In this document: positions 1 through 12,054 of the stretch, piece by piece
Numbering within the stretch: position 1 is the first letter of the stretch
Layout: every line of letters begins with the position of its first letter
NCBI GenBank assembly: GCA_032622095.1
Contig: CP136065.1
Span: 110,027,195-110,091,194 of the forward strand
Direction of reading: 5' to 3'
Origin: Siphonodentalium dalli
Lineage: Eukaryota > Mollusca > Scaphopoda > Gadilida > Siphonodentaliidae
Length of the DNA stretch: 64,000 nt
Translations under genes and position numbers: made by a program
The notes under the pieces: model-generated
The model's input: only the letters and a program-made list of their open reading frames with translations
The model's database searches: none
Told to the model about the DNA's origin: nothing

Positions 1-199
1 AGATGCTATTTATTCACCGGTAATATTCACTATTCAGCAAGCAAGATTACCTTCGAGATACAATAATTGGCGGTGCACAGTTGTTATCATACAGCCTTAT
101 GTCTTGTGGAATGAATGTAGGCCATATGCATTGTCAAATGGAATAGGATTAAAGAAATAACGTTCTCAAACTTATTATATATATGCCGCCGTCAAACAT

Positions 200-980
200 A
201 AATTATTATGCCCCGACCCTCCGAACGAGGATTCGGGGATATATAGTGGAGACCCCCGTCCGTCCTTCCGTCCGTCGTACCGTCCTTCCGTCCGTAACAA
301 ACACTTCACAACACAGCTCAAGTATCGATAGTCCATGCAATTTGGATGTCCTTTGGTATGCCGCTCGACCATCATGGTGGAAAGGATATCCACATAGTGC
401 ATGTTTTGTCCACATCCCCCCCAGTTATATATGGCACTTTGCTGGACGTCAATGCGTCCATAACAAACATTATGCTGTGGATGTCTTTATTATTGGATTT
501 CGTTGTCATTTGGCATGGCGATAGCATATTTTGGAGGAAAGGATATCCACATTCTACGGGTTTCGTCCATTATTTTTTTTTACCAGAGTTACGGCCCTTG
601 TTTGACTTGGAAATTTATTAATTTTGTGTCCGGAAGAACATTTCAGCTTTAAACTCGTGTGAATTATCAGATTTCGTTGTCTTTTTGAAAGGTGATAGCA
701 CAGGTTGGTGGAAAGGATACCCATATACTGCGGTTTTCCTCCATTCATTTTTACCAGAGTTACGGCCCTTTTCTGATATGGAAATATGTGATTTGAGCAT
801 TCGATGATATATAGTGGAGACATTCGTCCGTCCGTCCTTCATAGTGCAGGTTTCGTCCAAATTTTTACAGAGTTATGGTCCTTTGTCGGAGATATGACCC
901 GGGGTTTGTTTAGTCCGCACTTTTTTCACTGAGTTATGACCCTTTGCCAGAGTTATGACCCGGGGTTAAACTCAGAGAAA
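200..980. repeat. Tandemly reiterated dispersed repeat, about 165-bp units
   Basis: At least three degenerate units follow one another. Each has a core reading roughly GTGGAAAGGATATCCACAT, then a TTTCGTCCATT stretch, then CAGAGTTACGGCCCTTG. Starts are visible near 353, 500 and 665, with further partial units up to about 970. Runs of CCGTCCGTCCTT occur at both ends (about 255-290 and 825-840). The same blocks recur as a decayed copy at about 39420-39800, so this is a dispersed family as well as a local tandem array. The short open frames through it lie in overlapping frames on both strands and change with unit indels, so I do not call them genes. The family is not identified. Confidence 0.7.
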
Positions 981-2538
981 TCCCCAAATAGACTTATATA
1001 TATTGAGCCTACAGTCGGGGGCATTGTCCCATGCTTGGCGTTGTCCTTGTCGGAAATTATCACTGTTATATATATTTATAGCAGTTATGTTGCGATGGTC
1101 CGTTTAAATGCGTGCCCAGGATTGGCGGGAGGGATAATATATCATTCACCCAACCATCCAGTCGCCACCTGAAGGCCATACGATTGTTTACAAAATCACC
1201 AAAATCAAGCAAACGCCGTGTAGTGTAAAATTAAACACTGGAAACATGTAACATAATAAACCTTCTTAAAACAATTGCGTTCGGTGGCATTGCCAGCACA
1301 TAATTTAGCGATGAATCAAACATCTGCAAACTTATTGGCAATTCTCTTGACGCTTAAACAACGATTTGGCATGGAATGCACCCGGTTCTATTCGTTTAAA
1401 TTTAGCCACATTTTCGAACATCTGTACTTGTTCGAATAGTTTAAGCGCGCGATATATGGCTTATATATTCCAGATCGACTCAACATAGCATGCTTTGTTT
1501 CGAAAAATCGAACTGTTTAAAATTTCATACATGTAAATTTGGAATTCCGAGAAATTCACAAATAAAGCCCCCCCCCCCCCAGGTTGTGATACACTCGTAA
1601 GCATGAAATTTGACGAAAGCTCCAATCGTATTTAGTACATATTTAGGTTTATTTTAAAAAGTCTGGTCTACCCTTCTAATACTAGATAAGATGGGTCTTG
1701 TATTATAAAACACCGGAACATGAGCCATCCTTTGAAACTTACTGATTTTGTAATACAAAATTTTACTATATTTCAACCAGTGTATTTCTGTCATTGCTGG
1801 TAGTGACTCAACATAATAATGTCGATAACTCTTAATTTACAACATGCACCGACGTGAAATTAATTAAATTATATTTTCGGCGATCTATCTATTAAATAGG
1901 ATTCACTTGAATAGGAATCTCTTGGCATTTGGGAGGGAAATGGAGGGTCTAAATATTCCATTTATTTTAGGTCGATGCTACTCGATTTGCTGAATGTGGT
2001 GATTAACAAGAAGTAACATACACTGTTAAATTATCGAGGTTTATAGTATGCTCAACACCTTACGCGTGGCGCAAACTACCGTATTTGTAATGTTTAGTAT
2101 ATGTCCTTAACAAGGATTCATCTGTTCTACCACATGCTGGGCCTGCGATTTTTTCTTATGTGCATGGGCTTCCACAAAATCATTCATGAAAATCCACTCA
2201 ATCCCACTTAACACCGTTCTTCGCCGTTTGTAGCTAAATGAATGCCTTATCTCAGTTCTACTGATAGCACGCTGTGTTTCGGTTCACCCATTTACAGAAT
2301 GCAGTACATAAACACACCACCAGGAGAGTTATATAAACTCCGAATTCCCTTCGCTTGACAGATATGAGAAATATTCCGCGCAAAAAAATAATTTAACATT
2401 TCCTAGACAGTGTGGTTAACCCCCCGCATGGACGCAAACGTTCACGTGCTTATGCATACATGCGTTTATATGTTTGCTTATATTTATGGTGCTAATGGTT
2501 CATCAGCCCGTGTCCGAATTGTTATTTAGTTTATATTC
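981..2538. other. Intergenic stretch, no gene recognised
   Basis: AT-rich sequence with only very short open frames. It includes a C13 homopolymer at 1568-1580. No splice-flanked coding exon or known repeat was recognised. Confidence 0.5.
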
Positions 2539-2788
2539 TTAACCCTTTCTATACTAAATACTCCTTGATGAGTATAGCGATCTTTTAGGAAATGTACAGA
2601 TAATAAGTTCAACAATTATTGAACTTATTATCTGAACATTTCCTACCAATAAATATGACTTCATTTGTTCTTTTATTATCTGTCGTCTGCTTATTTTTCC
2701 TGAATACCCCTCCAGATGAATACTATACCGTTCCTATGTATAATTGTATAATTGAATTGGAACATCCATTCAGTATAGAAAGGGCTAT
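2539..2788. mobile_element. piggyBac-like MITE (TTAA/CCCTTTC ends), copy 1
   Basis: The left end reads TTAACCCTTTCTATACT. The right end is the inverse, AGTATAGAAAGGG, followed by a degraded TTAA. The centre (2586-2645) is a long hairpin whose arms pair TAGGAAATGTACAGATAATA with its near complement. A second, diverged copy in opposite orientation with the same ends and hairpin lies at 37199-37452. TTAA target duplication with CCC-type termini is characteristic of piggyBac elements, so a nonautonomous piggyBac-like MITE is inferred. There is no transposase coding; the open frame inside is the hairpin arm. Confidence 0.55.
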
Positions 2789-4328
2789 CCTAGATTATGG
2801 ATTCACACATAAAGTCTCAAAATGAAGCCAGAGAAGATTGGCAAAAGATAAGAGAATACTGAAGGATTACAAAATATGAATCGGAAGACAGTATCGATCG
2901 AAAGAATTACTAGCAAAGAGAACAGATATAGACACGTCATGTAAATTTAAAACACGCTCCATAGCAACAAGCTATATAGCAACAAAAACAACATAGTACA
3001 AAGTACCATAAAATGTCAATCTCCACCAGAACGCACCAGTTGTACATCCTTTCTACCTTTGTCACCGAGTGGGTATACGAGTATGTGGATTTCTATATTT
3101 AGCGTGGGGTTTTCCAGGTAAAATGGCGAAACCAATCGCCACAAAGTCAAATTTCCTATGTGCTTTGAGAACAATTCCCTTACTAAAATGTATTGACAAA
3201 ATGTAGAAATAGAGCGGTAGTCTTGTTGGCGATTAATCATGGCATCCAGAAAGTCGACAGCAAATCAGAACTATTGTGTTTTACTTGACTGTTGTTTACC
3301 ATGCGTGTTGTTGTCCATATACGTTTAATTTTTTGTGTTGATAACATAATCGGAGAACCAAATCACACCGTTTCGCGATACAGTTCTTTGGTTCTAGTGG
3401 TACTTTCCAAACTTAAGGTACGAAATTACACAATTATTTAGTGTGCTTGATAAGGGTAACATATGGCTCTGTTCACTTAGTATATAATAATATGAACATC
3501 GCGGAAGTCCACCAAATGTGGGTAAAATGGTAGACTTATACAGCAGCGTTCTTAACGAGTCATCCAGGGGGATAAACACTGCATGAAGTTTTATAAAATG
3601 CAGGAAAAACGAAAAGAAAAGAGAACAAAGGCAAAGTAGACAAAGTAAAGGCACAATATGACCCATGCATCATATCAATTGTTAAAGAGAAAATGGATCC
3701 ATTCAAATGTCAAACATTCAGCAGTTAGAATGGTAAAGGGCGATGGCAGAAGAGCTCTTTCCAACAAAGAAGTTCTTATTTGATGGGGACATGGACGTAT
3801 AATCATGAACATACTAAGTGAGTGTGACTCAAATAAATGAACATTTGTAAAACATAAGTTAATATGAATTTATTGTCATACAGTGAATCTAATAAATGTA
3901 CATTTGTAAAATACGTTGATATGAATTTATTGTCAAGCAGTGCATGACTCAAATAAATGTATATTTGTAAAATATCGAGAAAATAAATTCGAAAAACAAG
4001 AGTGTGAACTTTGTGCATTTCAAATGTATCAAATTGGAAGCTTCAGAGATTGCACGGAAGAGGGACCCAACTGCTGACAAATGTTACAACACAACTTTTA
4101 TATGTATAACAAAATATCATACATATAGAATATATTCAGACAATTCAGTGAAGAGAAACTCCCTCATTTCAATGTTTACATACATGGTCACTATTTTGAG
4201 GACAACTCTTGTTGGTGATAAATTAATCGGTTTCTTGCACAGGAAGTAGTGTTCGATGAAAAGAATGGCCATTTCTTTGTAATTTTTCCATGTATCTTAC
4301 TCGGAAATTTAAAGTATTTTGGAGTCAT
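2789..4328. other. Intergenic stretch, no gene recognised
   Basis: Short open frames only. Around 3803-3985 there is a weak triple repetition of AAATRAAYATTTGTAAAA-type sequence. Nothing recognisable as a host exon was found. Confidence 0.45.
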
Positions 4329-4988
4329 TGGCTGCGGACACACGTACTACAGTAGCGATAACTTAGTAGGTGTGACAATTTATTATGGTGGAGTTTGGTG
4401 ACATTTGGTCGTCATAATTCTGTGCCATAGCTAGCTATGTTGCCCGCTGAGTTTCCGCACAATGATTCGACTGGACCAATTAACCCATTGCGTTTCACCA
4501 ACGTTGACCTCTACTCATTACATTTTTTGCTACATTGTATTCTATAATTGCAATGTGGCAATCCCTCATTCACTCACATATCATGCACATTTTATTGATA
4601 TGATCTCAATGCATGTTTATTTACTTATATTAATTTCATGCGTATTAAGACAGTTCCCCAATTGCGTTTTTTATTTTGTGACGTTTAGTTCTACGCATAA
4701 TTCTGCTAACATTATCATGTGGGCCGATGAAGTTGTATCGGAACTGTTGGAGGAAATGCAGCTGAGAGAAAGTATCTGGAATAAACAAAGCGAACTATAT
4801 ATAAAAGGACCAAAATAATAAAAAGGCTGATTATATCGAACTTTGGAAGACTCATTGTGCGAATATGCAGCGGGCGACATGGCTAGCTATGGCATATAAT
4901 AATGACGGCCAATTGTCACCAAACTCCACCATAATAAATTTTCACACCTACTATGCCATCGCTACTGTGGTACGTGTGTCCGCAGCCA
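4329..4988. mobile_element. Inverted-repeat element with about 140-bp arms
   Basis: Positions 4329-4470 and 4850-4988 are inverted copies of each other, about 85-90% alike by eye. The ends read TGGCTGCGGACACACGTAC. About 380 bp lies between the arms and contains a short MADF-like coding segment, described separately. No clear target-site duplication is visible. The structure (medium-length terminal inverted repeats, short unique core, remnant DNA-binding-domain coding) fits a deletion derivative of a DNA transposon. A PIF/Harbinger-type source is possible because such elements often carry a Myb/MADF-type second ORF, but no superfamily can be assigned from the ends alone. Confidence 0.6.
4717..4818 (+). 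pseudogene. MADF-like N-terminal fragment inside the inverted-repeat element
   Basis: From the ATG at 4717 to a stop at 4816-4818 the frame encodes about 33 residues beginning MWADEVVSELLEEM and continuing RESIWNKQSELYIKG. The pattern of a helix ending in a Leu/Ile-Trp-(D/N) followed by Y-x-K resembles the first part of MADF/Myb-SANT-like DNA-binding domains (about 85 residues in full). If so, only the first third remains. The open frame extends upstream to an ATG at 4462 through the left inverted repeat. The match is by eye and short, so the identity is tentative. Confidence 0.3.
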
Positions 4989-6559
4989 TTGCTAATGATT
5001 AGTCTACACGATTGTCTTAAAAGACTCTAGGAGTCAAATACCATTCTGTAAGAAAAAAACCCCATAAAAAGTACCTGTTTGCATCAAGTAATATTCATTC
5101 ATATACAGTTGAGCTAAACTATTTTTCCAACAGCAACAGGAGGCAAGAGTCTCTGCCAGGACGGGCATTTTCAATCGAGAAGTGTATGTCTGCCTTAATT
5201 GACGAAAGCAATACTTTTCGCCGCTGAGATTCATTGTCTCCAGTTAGTCGCGGCCGTTTTAGCCTCGAATGACACAGTAACTTGCAAATGTTTGAACTCT
5301 CAAATTGACACAGATCATATAATGATGAAATGTTTTGTTTCCTCCAAATACTACCAGAATACTAACAGCTCGCTCAGTGAATATAATGTTATGGAATACT
5401 GAACCACGTCAAGAATGTCAGAGTAGAGAAAATAAGACTAGTCAGGACAACTTACACCTTTGGGAATATTTGTCTCGACGTGTGACGCCCAGGAGGGCAT
5501 TTGGACTCGTAGACAAATTAAGGAGATCAGTTCCTCGCACCCTGGAATTTGCAGACTGTCATATGATTGTTTTACACTGTCTCTTTCTCAACACCAGACA
5601 AGGGCCATCTTATTGGCACATATATGCTCGATATGTTTAAAATTGTACGTTATCCAAATCACATAACGGTCTAGTGCTATATAACACAATTATTGTAAAA
5701 TGAGCGTTCCTTTATTATTTACTACACTAATACATATATGTTTTATTGTATTCACCTGAATTCTACCATTGTTTTTTTTGTCATTGTTGCTTTTAGATTT
5801 AGCATAATCATGTCGACAACTCTTAATTACAATATGCACCGATTTTTTTCGGCGAGCCAACTATTTACAGGGATTCACTTGAATGTAAATTTATAGTAGC
5901 TATGACCAGGTACAGTTTTGAACACATACTCTATTCCATATTCGAACCAGCTCGCTCATTATATGTGCACAAGAAGCAATATCGATAGCGAAAATTCAGC
6001 AATTTGCTTATATATATTTGCAAAAATGGAGCAATTTGCGATGGTCTAATAAAATTCTTGTGAAAAGATAAAGAATGTCATGTTAAATTGTTGTGGATAG
6101 GTACAATAGGAGAGTGAATTTGTTATATACCCCGTATATCATTATTCCTTGAGGCAGTAGATTCAACGATGCCGGTTTAGAGGCAGCATAAAACAGAAAG
6201 AATACCTACCAAGTCATAAAATTAAACCCCAAATAGACAAGAGACGGAAATAATCGTATTAGCGAGTGTGAAAAGGTTATGCTCACTTCCAAAGGTATGT
6301 AATATTATATGTCTAGGTAGTATGACGAAGAACCGGCGAATGTAATTACCGGTACGACAGGGGAATGCGAATACACAAAGTGGCAATATGAACATAATAA
6401 TTATGTTATATAAGAAAGTGATTTATCCTCGGAATATATACTTTTATCTTGGTACCGGCCCATGTGAGTTGTTGAAAATCTAACCTGTATCGTTTGATCG
6501 AAGGGATTTGCAGCATGAAGGACATGCGTTGGATGTTAAATGTAATTTAAAATACTCAC
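4989..6559. other. Non-coding stretch downstream of the PDZ exon (partly its intron)
   Basis: If the PDZ exon at 6560-6695 continues leftward, this stretch is its intron. I looked for a second PDZ exon on the minus strand and found none with convincing splice sites. A 101-codon plus-strand frame at 5335-5640 is open but resembles nothing I recognise. Confidence 0.45.
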
Positions 6560-6695
6560 CCTTTGCACGGAAAGCGGCTGGGCGTACTCCCTCCCACCCT
6601 GTAGTCGGAAACCCCAAGGGACTTCCGGCCCAGGTCGCTGAAGCCAGATAGTCTCCATTGTGTCGGGCCCAGGCCCTTAAACAAATCCGTGGAAT
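6560..6695 (-). CDS. First coding exon of a PDZ (PDZ-LIM, Zasp/LDB3/PDLIM-like) protein
   Basis: On the minus strand a pyrimidine-rich acceptor (GTCTCTCTCCTTCCAG) precedes an exon starting at 6695. The ATG is at 6658-6656, and a consensus donor (AAAGG|GTGAGT) follows 6560. The 33 encoded residues begin METIWLQRPGPEVPWGFRLQ and end GGREYAQPLSVQR. PWGFRLQGG followed by a P-L-x-(V/I) strand is the characteristic start of the PDZ domain in muscle Z-disc/actin-associated Zasp, LDB3 and PDLIM proteins, where it binds alpha-actinin. In those genes the first coding exon also ends just after this strand. The exon ends in phase 0. The remaining PDZ exon(s), ZM motif and LIM domains are not visible and must lie left of the window or in unrecognised exons. 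Placement in the family is by signature only. Confidence 0.8.
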
Positions 6696-6841
6696 CTGGA
6701 AGGAGAGAGACCTTCACTTCGTCTTACTCAGTCAAGGGTGAGAAATGTGTATGCCAAAATCAACGTCTAATTATAGACTCAGGTAGTCATGGAAACATTA
6801 GCATCGTTTCTTCAGAGGTATCGCATATACACATCTTTTAC

Positions 6842-6930
6842 CTATACGCTGCATGCATTTGCCGGTGCGGTGTGGGCGATGGTGGTCGAACGGCGGCGCG
6901 CCGGTGCTGTTCTTTTTGGCCGGAGAATTC
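6842..6930 (-). promoter_or_regulatory. Possible 5' non-coding exon/promoter region of the PDZ gene
   Basis: About 150 bp upstream of the PDZ exon is a locally GC-rich patch (about 6860-6925, with GGCGGCGCGCCGG) in an otherwise AT-rich region. On the minus strand it ends in a plausible donor (CGTATAG|GTAAAAG after 6842). Because the PDZ exon carries a strong acceptor ahead of its ATG, an upstream untranslated exon is expected, and this is the nearest candidate. No TATA box or initiator was identified. This is inference. Confidence 0.3.
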
Positions 6931-7229
6931 ATTACCGAATCTTATCAACAGCATCACGCCTAGCTTCAGCTCTAATAATAAGCTCACTGTTTGTGATAAT
7001 TTACGACAAATGCTTGCAATTCACCTTAATTAACCACACGGTCGATGGGTATACTATGTCGGGCGAGGGGGTTGTAAGATTGCGTCTTGTCCGATGCGTG
7101 CATGTGGACCAGATGGGATGCATGCAATGTCGGCGTATCCCGCGACGATTGTGAGTCATGACCCGACGCCACTGATGTATATTATTGCGCCAATGCCATT
7201 TCCTGCTGATATTCATGCAGTGCACACGT

Positions 7230-7490
7230 GGGTGGGGCGGTTAACACTTCCATGATGATGGGGATGGACATTAGGGGTAATTTGAGTCAGGGACGTGGGA
7301 CAGGGTGTGGGGTGTCTCACCACCAACTTTGCTGACAAATTTCAATAGTTGGAAATGTCATACCTGACACAACATTATATTTAAAATAATTTCACACCAC
7401 TTATAACTGACCAATAGTTGGAACGGTATGAGTTACCAGTTGGCATGGACGTTGGTAGGGGGTTCCATATGGGAGGGGGTGAGATAATAA
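7230..7490. repeat. Dispersed repeat R3, copy 1
   Basis: Contains the block AGTTGGAAATGTCATACCTG followed by ACACAACATTA, preceded by GGGTGTGGGG-type sequence. The same succession occurs at about 27620-27960, and its TTGGAAATTTCATRCCTGACA block recurs at about 16712-17000. Copies are heavily diverged and no termini could be set. Class unknown. Confidence 0.5.
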
Positions 7491-7577
7491 AATTTCCACC
7501 TATATAGCATTTGGTCTAATAAAATTTCAAACTAACAATGATATTTTTTGTTAGTAATGCAAAATTCCAACATTGGC

Positions 7578-8024
7578 TTAAAGGTACTCAATCTGATTCG
7601 ATGGTCCCCATATCATCAGATTCCTTCGACAACAATTTTTTTGAAATTCCGCTTCAGTTATCAGAATCGATTAATTGCCCAAAAATAATGCTAACCACAG
7701 TCCACTATAGTATAAAATTACTTATAAACTTATTATTTATCAACATTTGTCAAATATCTGACACAAAAGAGCCACACGATTTTAGAGTTATCCATCTTCA
7801 TCCGCTATTTGGTCTTCTCGTCGACTTTTACTGGGCCACTAAATATTCCATATTTCGTTGAACAATACCGTACACTTTTTGGGAAATTTGATACCATAGT
7901 TGACAGTGGTTAGCATTATTTTGTTGCAATTAATCGATTCTGATAACTAAAGCGTATTTTGAAGAAATGTTGTTGTTGTATCTTGCTGATATTGGGACCG
8001 TCTGATCGGATTGAGTACCTTTAA
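7578..8024. mobile_element. TTAA-flanked MITE with about 145-bp terminal inverted repeats
   Basis: The left end reads TTAAAGGTACTCAATC and the right end is its inverse, GATTGAGTACCTTTAA. The arms, 7578-7722 and about 7880-8024, pair along most of their length with about 80% identity by eye (shared core TTATCAGAATCGATTAATTG). The TTAA at each end is the probable target duplication. There is no coding capacity; the open frame crossing the left arm is incidental. The AGGTAC-type terminus resembles that of element X (47723 and 58753), suggesting related nonautonomous families. Confidence 0.75.
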
Positions 8025-9141
8025 GTACATTGTGCATGCAGTACATTATACATGATATTAATCGGAATATGGCTGAGGAACGAATATGAGTTACATCTAT
8101 TCAAATCCAAGGAATCACAAGTTATAACTTATAACTCACACAATGGTCACAAGTATGCATGGTGAATGATTGTTATATTGTTAAAGCTGTCCTGACAACG
8201 ATATGGAGGTTTGACATTACTAATAGTGACCATGAATCTATGGTTGGTAAAACATACTCGTACATAGCACTCAATAACTCGCCACACGAATCTGGTCAAA
8301 ATTACATCGTTTTCCCCCATTTCCAGACCCCCGCTGGACTTAGAACATTTCGCTTTGATGAGTTGTGTGCTAAAATATTATAGGGCGATATATACAAATC
8401 ATCAAACCGAAATTCCAGCTTCCAACTTCACACAAAAACAATTTCTTTAAAATTTTGAAAATGGTGACAGTCTGCGACCCGTGCATTTGGGTATGACCAT
8501 TACTAGTGGGGAGACACTTCCTAACCACATTTTGGTCGATTGGTCAATAAACATGGCCTGTGCATGCCCTCTATATGGCGCCCTATATATACAATATTCA
8601 AAGGAATTTTTCCAGCGATGGTCTGGAAAATGGGGAAACCGAGGAAACTGGGACTAAATTCTAGTTGGGGAGCACGAATTGAACCAATGGAGCACCTCTC
8701 CCGCCAAGACCCGAAATTGGAAAGCCTAAACAACTTCACGCGAATGTCAAACGAATGTCTAGCGCCGAATGTCTAACTAACTTCAAACACCTGTCAAGAT
8801 AGGGCCCAATACTTGAAATGCTTTATACGTGTTGGATTCCTATTTTCGCATATTCCTTATGAACTTATGTCCCACTTTTCAAACCGCAACCAGACCATCG
8901 ATCAGCCAAGTGAAGTTTCTGAACATGATAAGAGCGATAACTCCATTTGTAAGGATGCCGTCATTTAAGAGTCCAGTGCTTGCAAGTGCAGGTGTGGGTG
9001 GGGTTCAGGGAGAAAACAAAATAAAGGACACACGATTTAATTTTTATTTTTGGGACCAGGCCACGGTGTGTATATAAGCAGGGAATTCTCTTATGTTGTG
9101 ACTGTAGTCTCTGTTTTAATTATATAATTTTCCTCATGCAG
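8025..9141. other. Intergenic stretch, no gene recognised
   Basis: Short open frames on both strands (for example 8540-8776 plus), none resembling a known protein or flanked by good splice sites. Confidence 0.45.
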
Positions 9142-9252
9142 ACTGTACCAATAACCAAGAACGAGCAGAATATTGAAGAACATACAGACAATATAAAACG
9201 TATTGTAATTGGTAATGGCAGAACCGGGAATCCTCAAATCAAAAGTTGTTAG
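9142..9252 (+). CDS. Weak candidate terminal exon
   Basis: A good plus-strand acceptor (ATAATTTTCCTCATGCAG) is followed by 36 open codons from 9142 to a TAG at 9250-9252. The frame ends with a glycine-rich stretch reading KRIVIGNGRTGN. An AATAAA is present at about 9466. The glycine-rich end recalls the first strand and P-loop of GTPases such as GIMAP, but the lysine-serine of a true Walker A is missing. It could equally be chance. No upstream exon was found. Confidence 0.18.
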   Translation, partial: TVPITKNEQNIEEHTDNIKRIVIGNGRTGNPQIKSC

Positions 9253-9804
9253 CCTCACAAAGATGAGTATAATGGTTTTGTAATAATGAGGAAGTTATGT
9301 TCAATTACTCAGCTTAATTTTAAGTTAAGCTGCAAAACAGAGTCCAGTCCCCTCGTTTTGTCAGTTTCAATTCAGTCTGGCTTGATCGAGACAATTTTCA
9401 AATGAATATGGACAGTTCAGTTTCTCAGAATAATGCAGAATGAATTGTAACCCACAAAAGTCTCAATAAATACATGTGACATTTCTTCACATGTGCAGGT
9501 TCGGGCAGTGGTAAGTCCCGCGTTGGGGACTGAACTCCGCTGGAGCTTGCTTTTTAGTATGAGTTTGTCCCGGAATTGCCATACATATCTATCCAATTAA
9601 GGATGAACATCATACAATAACACAGGAAATGTGTATATATCTTTCAATATTTATACCATTTAAAGTATCTTTAATTATTATTATATTATTAAGTATTATT
9701 AATTCATTCATCAGACGAATTAAATGAGCTCACATTGGCATCACGTGGATAAGTGAAGGTCAAAACAACTATTAAAACCTGTGTGAACCGATGGAATGTT
9801 TTTT

Positions 9805-9837
9805 ATTCTGAAGAGTGAAATTTTCCCTCTTCAGAAT
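9805..9837. repeat. Short perfect hairpin
   Basis: ATTCTGAAGAG at 9805-9815 pairs with CTCTTCAGAAT at 9827-9837 across an 11-nt loop. No gene lies beside it. It may be the centre of a decayed inverted-repeat element. Confidence 0.6.
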
Positions 9838-10904
9838 CAGGTCCCGCTCTTGTTTTATATGTTATTTTTGAATCTACTAATTTAATGTATAAAACTTGTA
9901 ACTGATCCAGAATAGACACATGACTTGTGCGAAACTTACATTGACAATAACGGAGATCAGGCGCAACCGAATTCAGAACCAAGTGTGGTCGTTCCAATGT
10001 GAATTAAACCTCTTATATACAACTGATTGAAAATATGATGGTTCTCCACAATATATAGTACTCACCAAGTGGAAGGCTAAAGTGTAAGAAGAATTCTCAA
10101 AACTTGAACAAGATCACTGAAAAATGTTCATGCGCAGAACCAACCTGACTATAGTACTTTGTATTGATTTTTAGATCGAAACCCCACGCTCAAATTTAGC
10201 ATGTTGTTCATACTGTTGGTGCTGTAGGCACTCTTCCGACCTACATATTTACGCACATCTGCATCTCTGTTCTTTTCTGAGAAACTTGCCGGCGGAGGTG
10301 ATCTCGCGCACATCAGCATTCGGTTTAAAAGATTACATTCTGTCACGTGATGCAGACGTTTAAAGATGGATTAAGAGTGACGGGCCTCAAGTTACAGTAA
10401 CAATATAATTTATTAATGAAGTGTAAATTTTATATTACCAGGAGCCTTGTAAAGATAGTAGGCTTAAAAGTACCCAAAAAAGTCATATTTATCATATTAA
10501 TTGTTACTCTCTCTCCATAAATTATTTAAAATATAATACATAATCAGATTTATGGAGGCACTGATTCAGATTGAGTGTTCATTGCCTCAACGTTTATAAT
10601 TTCTCTTTTTCTTATCGAAATAGATACATATCGATTGGAATGACGCATTTGGGATGTTCCTCAGTAACCCGTCTAGCACAGACCACGATTGTGGTATCCG
10701 CAACCTCATTCACAATGTACGCGATCTTTATGATTGGTATATAAGAACAGTATCTGTCTATTATATAATATTCTATCTGTTTATGGCGGTTTTAGCGGAT
10801 GTGGTTATTTTAACAGCTATACCAACCACGAGGGCCGCCCGTATATTTAACATGTTAAAGCTATATATGTCGGTTTATACGCTCAAAATATACACCTAAT
10901 AATA
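9838..10904. other. Intergenic stretch, no gene recognised
   Basis: AT-rich sequence with short open frames only (10149-10346 minus, 10654-10899 plus). The plus frame has a hydrophobic stretch but no recognisable domain or splice context. Confidence 0.4.
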
Positions 10905-11215
10905 TTGGCTTTTGAATTGTTCTCGGTATCGCAATAGATCGATAAATACTCGAACTACCTTTCTACGGACATCACACGTCACAGAAAGACACATTGAAGT
11001 AATAAAAAAAATACAACTTTGAACACGGTGTTTGGGTCCCAAACAAACACCAGCCATGTATAAGGCATGGATCAGAAAAGAGCGTTCCGTGTAATATAGT
11101 CTATTCATAATATGGTAGAACTCAAGAGCGTTTGTTTCACTTCTGTGGGGAAAATTGAAAATGGCTGCGGCTACTTGTGACCATGCTGGCAATTAATTTT
11201 CAGAGCAAATGAAGC
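10905..11215. repeat. Dispersed repeat pair, copy 1
   Basis: Shares with 12055-12280, in the same orientation, several ordered blocks: TGGCTTTTGAATT / CGCTTTTGAATT, ACTACCTTTCTACG, AGAGCGTTTGTTT and ATGAAGCCG. On the minus strand both copies keep partly similar open frames (RRKVVRVFIDLLRY versus RRKVVQIFIELFRY), which may reflect an old shared coding segment. The family is unknown and the ends are undefined. Confidence 0.55.
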
Positions 11216-12054
11216 CGGAATATCAAAATTTCGTGTATTTGTAAAACTATCTCATACCTCATTCCAAATTATACCGTATACCAAATTTGGAAGCTCGAAT
11301 GAGCCATGCCAGTTTAAGTTTTTTATAAAATTTAGGACATAAAATCATGATTTATCACCCAAAAACAAATGTTAATTAACATAGAATTTAGAAATGATCA
11401 GCATGTAACAACAAAGAGCTTTATTTGTTAGTCTATTGCTGCTATGTACGGCAAAATAAAGTGCATGTGTCTCTCTTTTGTGCCAAAAAAAAATGAAAAT
11501 AGCTGGGAAATTGTCCTGACTTTGGCAAGTTATTTCAGAGTATATCATAAAGCCTTAGATCGGTTATTTCATGTATTTATCAAGCTCATATTGAACTTAT
11601 TTAAAAAACACAAATAAGCCTATATCGATGGACATTATTTGAATCTGAATTGTGTATACGCTCTTTATAACGTGTTTTCACTGTGGCACGCGCAAAAAGA
11701 CGGAATAACGGGTATAAGTGCACTAAGGCTTAATTCAGAATAAAATAAGTACAATATGAACCTATAAATTTAGGTTCAATATGAACCTATTTGCACGGGG
11801 ATATGTTGCATGTGAACCTATGTGAATATCATAGTAACCTATTTGCACGGAAATTTGTTGATATGTTAACAACCGGGCCTTTATCACGCATTAATCAAGT
11901 AACATGGCGATGGTTAAAATTCCCTGGTAAAGCCCTATATGTATGGAAGTTGAAATCAATTTTATTTTAATGGAAAACACAAATACCGGTAAAACATCAG
12001 TTAACAAATCCACATTTTTCCGTCATTTAAAGTCACATGGCGGTTTGCCTCCAA

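Noticed and set aside
200-980. Overlapping open frames of 70-113 codons at the left end
   Set aside because: They lie in a tandem repeat, on both strands, and change frame with unit indels.
4462-4716. Full 118-codon frame from 4462 as a protein
   Set aside because: Its first part runs through the end of the left inverted repeat and unremarkable AT-rich sequence. Only the last 33 codons show any domain-like pattern.
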